DNA from: Clostridium sp. NkU-1
GTDB lineage: Bacteria; Bacillota_A; Clostridia; Lachnospirales; Lachnospiraceae
Reading direction: 5' to 3'
DNA: 64,000 nt
NCBI GenBank assembly: GCA_001312405.1
Contig: BBDR01000021.1
Location: forward strand, 10,396-74,395
Part shown: piece after piece, positions 10,446-19,903 of the stretch
How the letters are laid out: each line of letters starts with the position of its first letter
How positions within the stretch are numbered: position 1 is the first letter of the stretch
Position numbers and translations under genes: made by a program
The notes under the pieces: model-generated
Seen by the model: only the letters and a program-made list of their open reading frames with translations
What the model was told of the DNA's origin: nothing
Database searches by the model: none

Positions 10446-12564
10446 TTAAAACTCTATTTGTTTCTTAAACATAGTATTCATATTGATTATATTTAAAACA
10501 TTTGGCTTTTCAATTAAATCCACCCTATTTTCAAAATTAATCATATCCGATAAGATATACAAAATTTGTTTCTTATAAAATTTAGATACTTCGGTACAAT
10601 CCTTTTCTCCAACTATATCCAGCGGTAAATATTTTTCATTTAGTTTAGTAAAAGACCCTTTCAAAATAGTTATTATATCTGAGATATGAATAAATATTTT
10701 AGTAGTATTAACTTCGTTTTCATTTAATTTCGATTCGAACCTAATTAGATCATTTATTTCTTTTGATATACATATTGCATACTTTCTAATCTTATCGGAA
10801 TTATCAATTTCATCTATACTCTTTTGAAATACAATTTCGTTTTCTGACAAATTTAATGTCTCTAGCAATTCTGATTTTTCAGATTTATTAAATAACTTAT
10901 ATTTATCATATAAAAGAACAGAAATATTTCTAATTTTTTCTTTCTTTCTCTGAGTTATACATATGACCCCATGATTAAAAAGTCTGTATAGAGACGAAAT
11001 ATAGTCATCATAATTATCAGACAAGAAATATTCGCTTAATTTTTTTTATTGATAAACCATCATCATTTTGCTTTTCCAATAATATATTAATTATACGTTC
11101 TTCTATATTATTTATTGAATCCAGTATAACTTTATAATCTCTTTTATTTATATAAAGCAAAATATATCTTGTTATCAAGAAATTAAGTCCAGACCTCAAA
11201 TATAATTTTTGTGCTTTTATTTCATCTTCTTTCATAGCTGCTTTGAAGTCGGCCATATTACATTTAAGCCATTTACTTTCAGAAGCTTGCCTCATCTTAT
11301 AAAAATTCTTGTCAAGAATATCAACTTCCCGGTATTGCTCTTTAAGATGTTTTTCACCTAACTCTTTATAATTAGCCATTGATATATTTCGAAGGTCAAT
11401 CCATTCGTTATCACTTCTTCTTATGCATTTTCCAAAATATGATATATTTTTTTTGGAAGATACATATCCAAATGGATATAAATCTTTAAGTTCTGCATAT
11501 TTATCTTCCCGCTTATATATCCATTGACTAATTGCCTTCAAAGGATTAACAGCAATTTTCCTACAGAAATAATGTGGTGATGAAACCTGCATAGGACAAT
11601 CACCTAAGAAGTAATTAATATTATTAATTGCAGCATAAAGTGAAATTATATCTTCAGACAATCCCTTTAAAATATATATGCGATTTGCAAGCGTTTTTGT
11701 ATCGTCAGTATATGTACCATATATCTTACTCACAAAATCATCTTCAAGAGTTCTGGATCCTGTAGCAGATAAAACTTTAATATTTGCGTATTCCCCATAT
11801 TCACGAAATCCAGTTAAATATGTACACATATTACAATATCTTGTATTCATATTTCCGGCAGCATCTTTCTTATATAAATCATCGAGCATACCTATGTCAA
11901 CATTATTTACTTTAAAATCAAAACCATATTCTTTTGCCACATTTTCGGCATTTTTTTGGCGCTCATCGTCATAATGTCCTAGACCAATGTTATTATACAC
12001 ACATTTTACATCTATATTACTCCCATGCTGTTCTCTGTAGTTAGCGAGAAAATAAGCCGCTATTGTTGAATCCCGTTCACCTGAAAGCCCTATATCAACA
12101 GTAAATCCACTCAAAGGTTCCTTTTTACTTATATTATTAAATGCAAATTTTTTAACTGCTCTTGTGAAACAATCCTTGCAATACGCTACGATTGATGAAT
12201 GGTCTGCTTCACCTTTTTCATTAGTCAATAAATTTAATTCATCAATGAAAACTGCATTTTGTTTTTTACAGCATGAGCAGATTTTAACTTTAGCTGTATT
12301 GGGCTTTGAAAAAGGTACTACTGAACCCTTATTAACAGCTACAATAATAATATTATCGTCTTTTGTACAATATGAATTTGCATTCCAAAGCCTTGTTCCA
12401 TTTTTATAAACTAAAAATTTCGAAAAAAAGGTATCCATTGAAACAAATTGTTGTAATTCATTGTTATAACCAATCAATTTTAACCATATCGAATTAAATG
12501 AACCGCTATAATCACATTCATTTTCAATATGCAATTTTCCAGGATAATGTATAATAAAATTCAT
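10446..12564 (-). CDS. TtuA/Ncs6-like PP-loop sulfurtransferase fused to a C-terminal winged-helix domain
   Basis: Adenylating sulfur-insertion enzyme family (relatives 2-thiolate tRNA). Residues 1-90 look like a beta-grasp fold (KNGTRLW...DDNIIIVAV), only suggestive. A zinc-ribbon signature as in TtuA follows: C96xxC99 and C129xxC132-Phe. The PP-loop is SGERDS at 161-166 (canonical SGGxDS). C244xxC247, with C323 or C334, matches the three-Cys [4Fe-4S] site of TtuA, and ATGSRTLEDD matches its GH-x-DD segment. The frame breaks in an A8 run at about 11040-11047; removing one A joins it to the next frame through DDGLSIKKLSEYF and LYRLFNHGVICI, a winged helix resembling PqqD/RRE modules, giving about 705 residues. 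Otherwise the last 192 codons would be a separate TTG-started gene. The ATG at 12564 follows AAAGGAG. Confidence 0.75.
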
Positions 12565-12603
12565 TATTGTAACTCCTTTATAAATTTAATGGATAGTATT
12601 CAT

Positions 12604-13605
12604 TTAAATACTTGTAGCAAGTGCATTATAATACGCATCGTTAATGGTCTTTTTTAGTCTGCAATAATCTAAGATTTTCTTTTCTGCCGTCACATACTTG
12701 CTTTTCTTTTTCCAAAGCCATTTTACATTTGAGCACTCTGGGAACCAATCACATTCATTATCCTCACAATCATGCTTCGGATAATTCAAATCAATAAAAT
12801 TCAAAAGATTTCTCATTGCTTCTTTATCTGAAACAACACCAATCATATGCTTGTTTTCAAAATTCAATTCTGATAAATATGTTTTTTTCTTATGATGACA
12901 TGCATTATAGATTGGTGATATATATGAAAAATAATCAAAATATGTTTTCCCTTTAAAGTCTCTTACCACCCTATATAAGTTATCATATAAAGATTCCAAC
13001 TGTTCATCTGTAGGGGATTCATAAGCTCCATAATTAATCTCCTGAATTTTAGGAAGCAAACCAATTTCTTCATAAACTATTCTACTTATTTCATAAATAT
13101 CTTTGAAGTTTTCATTTCTTACTACAGTTACACCAGGAAGCAAACGGAAATCTTCAGAATCATACTTTTTCATTATTTTCATTATTTCGTAAGGATTCAT
13201 TGCTCCTGGATCAGGATTTAAAGGATTTTCTATAGAAATCATACATGCAGACAATGAACTTCTTCTTGCTTTTTCAATCCAGTTTTCGCTAATTCCATTC
13301 CCAGCGGTTAAGAAATATGGTTTAACTCCTGTAATTTTATAACCCATATCAGCTATTTCAAACAATCTGTCTCCTAATACAATTGGATCACCGCCGCTAA
13401 ATCTATAATCAACATTATGTCCCTCAATATTTTCTTTAAAATAATTAATAAAGTTAAAATAATTGATTAACTGACTATTTGACATATCTCTAGCTGATTT
13501 TTTTGTAACGTGTTCAAAGAAATGACAATAGGTACAATGCATATTACATTTTTCGGTAACTATTATACTAAAACTATATTCATTGATTTTATCTCCAGTA
13601 TCCAT
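12604..13605 (-). CDS. Radical SAM peptide-modifying enzyme with SPASM-like C-terminal cysteines
   Basis: The radical SAM motif CNMHCTYC (C20, C24, C27) is followed by the SAM-binding GGDP in YRFSGGDPIVLGDRL. The C-terminal third carries a cysteine cluster typical of SPASM/twitch auxiliary [4Fe-4S] sites: one Cys in YNACHHKKK, then CEDNECDWFPEC (C-x4-C-x5-C), and a last Cys in DYCRLKK. About 333 residues, frame intact. I chose the ATG at 13605 because GGAG lies 10 nt upstream; a longer reading to 13671 would run into the attenuator hairpin. It lies immediately after the precursor gene. SPASM enzymes typically crosslink, epimerise or decarboxylate RiPP precursors; with no Cys in the substrate, thioether formation is unlikely. 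Confidence 0.88.
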   Translation of the reverse strand: MDTGDKINEYSFSIIVTEKCNMHCTYCHFFEHVTKKSARDMSNSQLINYFNFINYFKENIEGHNVDYRFSGGDPIVLGDRLFEIADMGYKITGVKPYFLTAGNGISENWIEKARRSSLSACMISIENPLNPDPGAMNPYEIMKIMKKYDSEDFRLLPGVTVVRNENFKDIYEISRIVYEEIGLLPKIQEINYGAYESPTDEQLESLYDNLYRVVRDFKGKTYFDYFSYISPIYNACHHKKKTYLSELNFENKHMIGVVSDKEAMRNLLNFIDLNYPKHDCEDNECDWFPECSNVKWLWKKKSKYVTAEKKILDYCRLKKTINDAYYNALATSI

Positions 13606-13658
13606 AATAATATACTCCATTTCCAACTTATAATTTAAAATTTTTATGTTGAGAAATA

Positions 13659-13692
13659 TTGTAACTGGCACCCTGCGGGATGCCAGTTACAA
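13659..13692 (-). terminator. Attenuator-type hairpin between precursor and biosynthetic genes
   Basis: Perfect 12-bp stem TTGTAACTGGCA / TGCCAGTTACAA with a C-rich/G-rich apical part (CCCTGCGGG). It starts 12 nt after the precursor stop codon and is followed on the minus strand by TATTTCTC, a weak T-tract. This placement usually keeps precursor mRNA more abundant than the downstream enzyme mRNA. It may act as a partial terminator or as a 3' stabilising stem. Confidence 0.8.
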
Positions 13693-13704
13693 TTCTGTGC
13701 TCGA

Positions 13705-13812
13705 TTACTCTACATTAACGTCTGAAGAATAAGCATGCATTTCAGGAGCGTCTTCTTCCAAGTCTTCTGAAAAAGCAGTTAATGCATTTAAAATTTCTTC
13801 TGTTTTAGACAT
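13705..13812 (-). CDS. Putative RiPP precursor peptide, 35 residues
   Basis: Short gene with a near-perfect AGGAGG ribosome site 8 nt before its ATG, stronger than most in the window. The N-terminal half (MSKTEEILNALTAF) looks like an amphipathic leader helix; a very acidic middle (SEDLEEDAPE, residues 15-24) leads to the C-terminal EMHAYSSDVNVE. There is no Cys or Trp and no Gly-Gly; candidate modification sites are Met25, His26, Tyr28, Ser29, Ser30, Asn33 and the acidic residues. It is the first gene of the operon, separated from the radical SAM gene by a strong hairpin, which is the classic precursor position. I do not recognise the family; the core/leader border is inferred. Confidence 0.75.
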   Translation of the reverse strand: MSKTEEILNALTAFSEDLEEDAPEMHAYSSDVNVE

Positions 13813-13847
13813 AACATTTTCCTCCTTTTCATAATTTTATACTATTA

Positions 13848-13898
13848 GTCCTATTAATATATATCTTTTCAAATATATAATAAAAGGATAAATAGGAC
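13848..13898. promoter_or_regulatory. Inverted repeat upstream of the precursor gene
   Basis: GTCCTATT (13848-13855) is exactly mirrored by AATAGGAC (13891-13898), about 35-85 nt before the precursor start and bracketing a very AT-rich stretch. It could be an operator or a 5'-UTR structure. A promoter is expected nearby but no unambiguous -35/-10 pair could be fixed. Confidence 0.35.
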
Positions 13899-14693
13899 CG
13901 CAATGGAATAAATAATACTAAAACTGGAAACATTTAAATAACTGTTCTAAAAACTATACATGACACAAAAACCGTCGCTAGATTAAGAATATTCATAGAT
14001 AACAGTTTAAGTCCATAAACATATCTATCTTACCGGATAATCCTTTCTGTATTAACGGTAACAAAAGAAAGCACTGCAATGATATGCACATATTAGCAAA
14101 TAATTTTTACATCCAAATATACTGCTTACCTGTTTTTAATCAAAAACCGCCTACTTTCTTTAAGTAAAAAAAAGTCTACTAAAATTCAGATCTTTTAGCA
14201 ATATTTTTTCAATTTCTCTCATAAAAAATGCAAAAAGTCTTTTTTTCTATCATGTCAATAAAATACATAGGTGATTTCTCATTTTGTAGTGCTGATTCAG
14301 CATAAGGTTTTATGGTGAAACATGATGTCAAAACGCCTTTTTTTAATTTTAATTAGATGCACATGAAAATTACGGTAATTTATTAAAGTTATCATTCTTA
14401 ATTCTCCTGCTTACCTAATTATTATGTACAAAAATTATATTAGGGACCTGCCACCGAAGATTGTATCTCCTACCTTAATATAACTTTATTCATAAGTATC
14501 CTTTCTGAAATGGAAATTGGAATTTTGATTTCATCTTTGAGTAAAGGGGGTGCGGAATTTAAATTTTTAATTCAGGCATTTCATCTTTGTTCTTTATTTG
14601 ATTGCAGCCATCGGTTACGATATGCTATACTGTAACAGATACCATCATTACCGGACCACAATGCAGAGAAAGCAGAAAAACAAGGAATAATAT
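13899..14693. other. Long AT-rich divergent intergenic region between RiPP operon and mutS2
   Basis: About 800 bases of low-GC DNA. It must carry the promoters of the precursor operon (leftward) and mutS2 (rightward). The only coding-like trace is the broken minus-strand frame at 14160-14395. GC content rises within the last 100 bases before mutS2, marking the right edge of the AT-rich island. Confidence 0.5.
14160..14395 (-). pseudogene. Possible broken small gene, unrecognised
   Basis: An ATG at 14395 preceded by GCAGGAG (7 nt spacing) opens a 32-codon frame that stops at 14297. With two one-base corrections the sense-like reading continues (pieces YAESALQNEKSPMYFIDM and MREIEKILLKDLNFSRLFF) to a stop at 14160, about 75 residues. 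The amino-acid content looks protein-like and the ribosome site is good, but I recognise no family and the frame depends on assumed indels. It could instead be chance coding in AT-rich DNA. Confidence 0.3.
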
Positions 14694-17083
14694 ATGAATC
14701 AGAAAGCATTAAAAACTTTAGAATATCATAAAATCATTGCACAGCTTACGGAATACGCTTCCAGTGATTCCGGCAAAGAACTGTGCCGGAACCTGGTCCC
14801 GTCAACGGACTTCCATGAGATCGTAAGAGCCCAGAGCGAAACAACCGATGCCGCAACAAGAGTGCGCCAGAAAGGCGGCATCTCTTTTGGAGGCATTAAA
14901 GACATCCGGCCTTCCATAAAACGCCTGGACGTGGGAAGCTCCCTGGGAATCGTGGAGATTCTTTCCATCAGCTCCCTTCTTACCGCCTCAGCCCGGGTCA
15001 AAGCTTACGGACGCCACGAGGACTCAGAACTGCCGGAAGACTCACTGGAGGAATCTTTCCGGATGCTGGAACCATTAACCCCGGTCAACACGGAAATCAA
15101 ACGCTGCATCCTCTCCGAAGAGGAGGTCAGCGATGACGCCAGCCCGGGACTTCATCATGTAAGGCGCTCCATGCGTTCCATTAACGATAAGATCCACACC
15201 CAGTTAAACTCCATATTAAATTCCAACCGGACCTATCTTCAGGACGCGGTGATCACCATGAGAGATGGACGTTACTGCCTCCCGGTGAAATCCGAGCATA
15301 AATCCCAGGTACCGGGCATGGTTCACGACCAGTCCTCCACAGGTTCCACACTCTTTATCGAACCAATGGCCATCGTGAAGCTTAATAATGACTTAAGGGC
15401 CCTGGAAATTCAGGAACACAAAGAAATCGAGATGATCCTGGCCGATTTAAGCAACCAGCTGGCTCCTTATCTTGAGGAACTGGAAACAAATTTTGAAATT
15501 CTTACCAAACTGGATTTTATCTTTGCAAAAGCTGCCTTATCCAAGCATTATAATGCCAGCGAACCCGTATTTAACACAGACAGGATCATAAACATTAAGG
15601 ATGGCCGCCATCCCCTTCTTGATCCGGCCACGGTGGTCCCCATCAGCATCCATTTGGGCAGGGACTTTGACCTGTTAATCGTAACCGGACCCAATACCGG
15701 AGGTAAAACAGTTTCCTTAAAAACAGTGGCTTATTCACCCTTATGGGGCAGTCCGGACTTCATATACCGGCATTTGACGGTTCCCAGCTTGCAGTATTTG
15801 ATGAAGTGTTTGCAGATATCGGAGATGAACAGAGCATTGAGCAGAGCTTAAGTACCTTTTCCGCCCATATGACCAACATTGTCCAGATCCTGGGCCAGGC
15901 AGACAGCAATTCTCTCTGCCTGTTTGACGAGCTTGGAGCCGGAACCGATCCAACGGAAGGAGCGGCCCTTGCCATCTCTATCCTGTCATTTCTCCACAAT
16001 ATGAAATGCCGCACCATGGCCACCACTCATTACAGTGAGCTAAAGATATTTGCCCTCACAACGCCGGGCGTGGAAAATGCCTGCTGCGAGTTTAACGTAG
16101 AAACCCTCAGGCCAACCTACCGCTTATTAATCGGTGTGCCGGGTAAGAGCAACGCCTTTGCCATATCCAAAAAGCTGGGACTTCCTGATTATATCATTGA
16201 GGATGCAAAGACCCATCTGGAGGCAAAGGATGAAACCTTTGAGGATCTTTTGACCCATCTGGAAGAGAACCGGGTCACCATTGAAAAGGAACGGATCCAG
16301 GTCGCTCCTATAAGCAGGAGGTAGAACAGTTAAAAGCCCGTCTTACCAAGAAGGAAGAACGGTTTGATGAGCGCCGGGATCAGATGATACGGGCAGCCAA
16401 AGAGGAAGCCCAGAAAATCCTCCGGGATGCCAAGGATACGGCAGACCAGACCATACGTAACATTAATAAGCTGGCAGCAGATTCAGGTGTTAACAAGGAG
16501 CTGGAAGAACAGCGGAGCAGGTTAAGAAGCAAGCTTCAGGATGTGGATTCCTCCCTTTCCCTGAAAAAAGAGAAAAAACAGCCTGGAAAGCGGATCGATC
16601 CCAAAAAGCTGAAGCTGGGAGACGGCGTTAAGGTCTTAAGCATGAACTTAAACGGGACCGTCAGTTCTCTTCCCAATGCAAAAGGTGATTTATATGTTCA
16701 GATGGGAATTCTCCGTTCACTGGTCAACCTTTCGGATTTAGAGCTGCTCCACGAGGAGTCTGTTTCCACTCCCGCCACAAGCGGTTCCAGGAGATCAGGA
16801 AGCGGCAGCAGTTCCACGCGCATATCCAAATCCTTTACCATCTCTCCGGAGATCAACTTGATCGGAATGACCACCGATGAAGCCATTCCCCAGCTGGACA
16901 AATATTTAGACGATGCCTACCTGGCACACCTTCCGCAGGTGCGGGTGGTGCATGGACGGGGAACTGGAGCCTTAAAAAAATGCAGTGCACAAGCACTTAA
17001 AGAAATTAAAATATGTAAAGGAATTCCGGCTTGGCGCCTTTGGCGAAGGGGATTCCGGCGTAACCATTGTTACATTCAAGTAA
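14694..17083 (+). CDS. mutS2: MutS2 (endonuclease/ATPase of the MutS family with Smr domain)
   Basis: DNA- and ribosome-associated ATPase that suppresses homologous recombination and rescues collided ribosomes. In order: an N-terminal clamp-like region, MutS core, Walker [15 protein letters not shown] (about residue 335), Walker B/signature [27 protein letters not shown], a coiled coil around [16 protein letters not shown], a KOW-like segment, and the C-terminal Smr domain with [11 protein letters not shown]. In the Smr domain the usual LDLRG motif is replaced by [11 protein letters not shown], so the nuclease may be weak. Shifts near 15730 (missing G), 16310 and 16983; reconstructed length is about 796 residues. 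Encoded just outside the AT-rich island. Confidence 0.93.
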
Positions 17084-17192
17084 AATACCTCACAGCAGGC
17101 TGGAAGGTATTTTATGGGCAGCAGCCAAATGGATATGCCTGCATATCGTCTGGCTTACTGCTTCGCGTAAATAATTTAAGAAAGGGGCCATT

Positions 17193-17902
17193 ATGGCAGA
17201 AAAACAGCGGATATTGATCGTAGACGATGACAGCAACATCGCAGAATTGATTTCCCTATATTTATTAAAAGAATGCTATGAAACAGAAATCGTTGGCGAC
17301 GGAGAGGAGGCGCTCCGGATATTCCCGGAGTTCCGTCCCCACCTGGTGCTTTTAGACTTAATGCTTCCCGGCATGGATGGCTACCAGGTCTGCCGGGAGA
17401 TGCGTTCCTCCTCCCAGGTCCCCATTATCATGCTCTCCGCCAAGGGAGAGGTCTTTGACAAGGTTCTGGGCCTGGAACTGGGCGCTGACGATTATATGAT
17501 CAAACCCTTTGATTCCAAGGAACTGGTAGCCCGTGTAAAGGCCGTATTAAGGCGTTACCAGACAGCTCCCGTTCCTGCCGTTCTCCATACGGACCACCAG
17601 GGAGACTATGTGGAATATCCGGACCTCATTGTCAATCTGACGAATTATTCCGTTATCTACATGGGCCATTCCATCGAGATGCCGCCCAAGGAGCTGGAGC
17701 TTCTTTATTTCCTGGCTTCCTCACCAAACCAGGTGTTTACAAGGGAGCAGCTATTGGACCACATCTGGGGCTATGAATACATCGGTGATACCAGAACCGT
17801 TGATGTCCATATCAAACGGCTCCGGGAAAAGATCAAGGATCACACAGGCTGGGCCTGACAACTGTTTGGGGAATCGGATACAAATTCGAGGTGAAGCGCT
17901 AG
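17193..17902 (+). CDS. OmpR-family response regulator
   Basis: The receiver has ILIVDDDSNIAEL, phospho-Asp in LVLLDLMLPGMDGYQ, IIMLSAKGE and YMIKPF. The winged-helix output has PPKELELLYFLASSPNQVF and GDTRTVDVHIKRLREKI. Length is about 236 residues. A missing G near 17853 truncates the raw frame at GWA; the natural end is WGIGYKFEVKR with the stop at 17900-17902. That stop is immediately followed by the ATG of the histidine kinase, so the pair is co-transcribed and probably translationally coupled. The start at 17193 follows AAAGGGG. Stimulus unknown; layout is WalR/PhoB-like. Confidence 0.92.
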
Positions 17903-19309
17903 ATGACACATTCTCTCTATTATAAATTCATCCTGGGCTATCTGCTGTTCGGCCTCCTTGGATTTGTGACCATTGCCACCTTTTCTTCTGAAATCACGGA
18001 CCAGTATCTCCTTGGCCGCCGTTCCGAAGCCCTGTATGACGAAGCCAATCAGATCGCTTCCTCCTACAGCGGCATGTATCAGGGCAAGGACATGAAGCTG
18101 ACCTCCTCTTATCCCGAGCTGATTAAAGAAGGCAATTATCTCCATGCACAGATATGGATCGTAGACCGGCAGGGAAAAGTGGTGTCAGACAGCGCACAGT
18201 CTGACAAACAGGGACATGTCATTGAAAATTTTGACCCTACCTCCATGGGCAACAAGTCCTACATCATCGGCGATTATTATCATCAGTTCTCCTATGATGT
18301 CCTCAGCGTCCACGCTCCCATTACAGGGAACTATAACACCTATGGCTATGTAGTGATCCACCTGCCCTTATCCTATTTGAAAATGGAGCGGGAGGGGATT
18401 TTGAACATCGTTATATCACATCAGCAGCGGTGTTTGGCCTTTCCCTTATCATCCTCCTGGTTTTTACTAAAAATGTTTACTTTCCTCTTAAAAAAATCAC
18501 GGCAGGAGCAAATGAATACGCTCAGGGAAACCTGGAACACCACATTGAGGTGAATACAAGAGATGAAATGGGCTATCTAGCCGCTACCCTTAACTATATG
18601 TCCGCAGAGCTGGGTAAGATGGAGGAATATCAGAAAACCTTTATTGCCAACGTTTCCCATGACTTCCGCTCTCCCTTAACCTCCATTAAGGGCTATCTGG
18701 AAGCCATCCTTGACGGAACCATACCGCCGGAGATGTATGAGAAATATTTAAACAGGGTCATTTCAGAAACCGACCGGCTGAACAAGCTGACCCAGGGGCT
18801 GCTTACCCTTGATTCCCTGGACTGTAAGGGGTATTTAAACCGCACAAGCTTTGACATTAACCGAGTCATCAAGGATACAGCCGCTTCTTTTGAAGGAACA
18901 TGCAGCGAAAAAAATATCACCTTTGATCTGACCTTTTCTGAAAGCATTCAGATGGTTTATGCGGACCTTGGGAAGATCCAGCAGGTGCTCTATAATCTGA
19001 TAGACAATGCCATAAAATTCAGCCATGCAGATTCCACCATCTACATACAGGCTTCAGTAAAGTATGAAAAGATCTTTGTATCCATTAAGGATACGGGAAT
19101 CGGCATCCCAAAGGAAAGCTTAAAAAAAGATCTGGGACAGGTTCTATAAATCAGACTTATCCAGGGGAAAGGATAAGAAGGGCACCGGACTCGGCCTTGC
19201 CATTGTCAGAGAGATCATCCAGTCCCACGGTGAAAATATTGATGTGGTCAGCACAGAAGGGGTGGGATCGGAGTTCATCTTCAGCCTGCCAAAGGCGGGA
19301 GCGCCATAA
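17903..19309 (+). CDS. Membrane sensor histidine kinase
   Basis: Partner of the response regulator directly upstream. Architecture: TM1 near residues 8-28 (FILGYLLFGLLGFVTIATF), an extracytoplasmic sensor of about 140 residues, TM2 around VFGLSLIILLVFT, a HAMP linker, HisKA with NVSHDFRSPLTSIKGYLEA (phospho-His), the N box DNAIKFSHAD, the G1 box IKDTGIGIPKE and G2 KGTGLGLAIV. Two frame breaks, near 18405-18430 (in TM2) and 19128-19140 (before the G2 box). Reconstructed length is about 468 residues. Transcription ends at the long hairpin at 19351-19408. Confidence 0.9.
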
Positions 19310-19350
19310 CACAGGCAATTTTCCTGATAACAATGAAAATGGTCAATAAT

Positions 19351-19408
19351 AAAAATACCGGTACAGTTTTCTCTTGTCTGTCCAGACGAAAACTGTACCG
19401 GTATTTTT
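19351..19408. terminator. Bidirectional terminator between histidine kinase and trmL
   Basis: Perfect 21-bp inverted repeat starting AAAAATACCGGTACAGTTTT, with A-tract and T-tract on either side, placed between two convergent genes. It overlaps the trmL stop by 2 nt. Confidence 0.92.
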
Positions 19409-19899
19409 ATTCTTTCCACTGAAGGTGATGAAGCTCCCCCTTTATAGTCATACGTTCAAATCCGTTCTGCTTTAATGCCTCATACAGCACAATAGAAACA
19501 GAATTGGATAAATTTAAAGACCTGATATCTCCCCACATAGATCCTGACACATTGGTCCTGATTCTCCAAAAGAATCTCTTCCGGGATCCCGGCGCTCTCC
19601 TTTCCAAACATGAGAAAGCAGTCTGGTTCATATTCCACATCAGAATAGACATGAAGTCCCTTTGTGGTAGCCATGTAGATCTTCGCTCCTGGGTTCCGGT
19701 CCAGAAAGTCTTGATAGTCGCTGTATACCGTTACATCAAGCTTGTCCCAGTAATCCAGCCCTGCCCGTTTAATCAGTTTGTCATTCAGCTTAAATCCCAG
19801 TGGTTCGATCAGATGCAGCTTCGTCCCCGTAGCCACACAGGTCCTGCCGATGTTTCCGGTATTGGCAGGCATCTCCGGTTCCAATAATACAATATTCAT
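19407..19899 (-). CDS. trmL: tRNA (cytidine/uridine-2'-O)-methyltransferase, TrmL/SpoU family
   Basis: SPOUT-fold methyltransferase that modifies the wobble ribose of certain tRNAs. Motif 1 is MNIVLLEPEMPANTGNIGRT; motif 2 is FLMFGKESAGIPEEIL; motif 3 is RSLNLSNSVSIVLYEAL. The start at 19899 lies 4 nt after the aminotransferase stop, with AGGGG close by. A one-base break near 19540 splits motifs 2 and 3. Reconstructed length is about 163 residues, typical for TrmL. Confidence 0.9.
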
Positions 19900-19903
19900 A
19901 CCC

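Noticed and set aside
13606..13671. Longer N-terminus of the radical SAM protein
   Set aside because: It would translate the arm of the attenuator hairpin and lacks a ribosome site; the ATG at 13605 has GGAG at correct spacing.
13705..13812. Precursor as a lanthipeptide or sactipeptide
   Set aside because: No Cys in the peptide and no LanM/LanB-type enzyme in the operon.
14726..15001. Open frames opposite mutS2, nth, sdaAA, GH18 and similar genes
   Set aside because: They are complements of well-recognised coding regions with no ribosome sites or protein families of their own.
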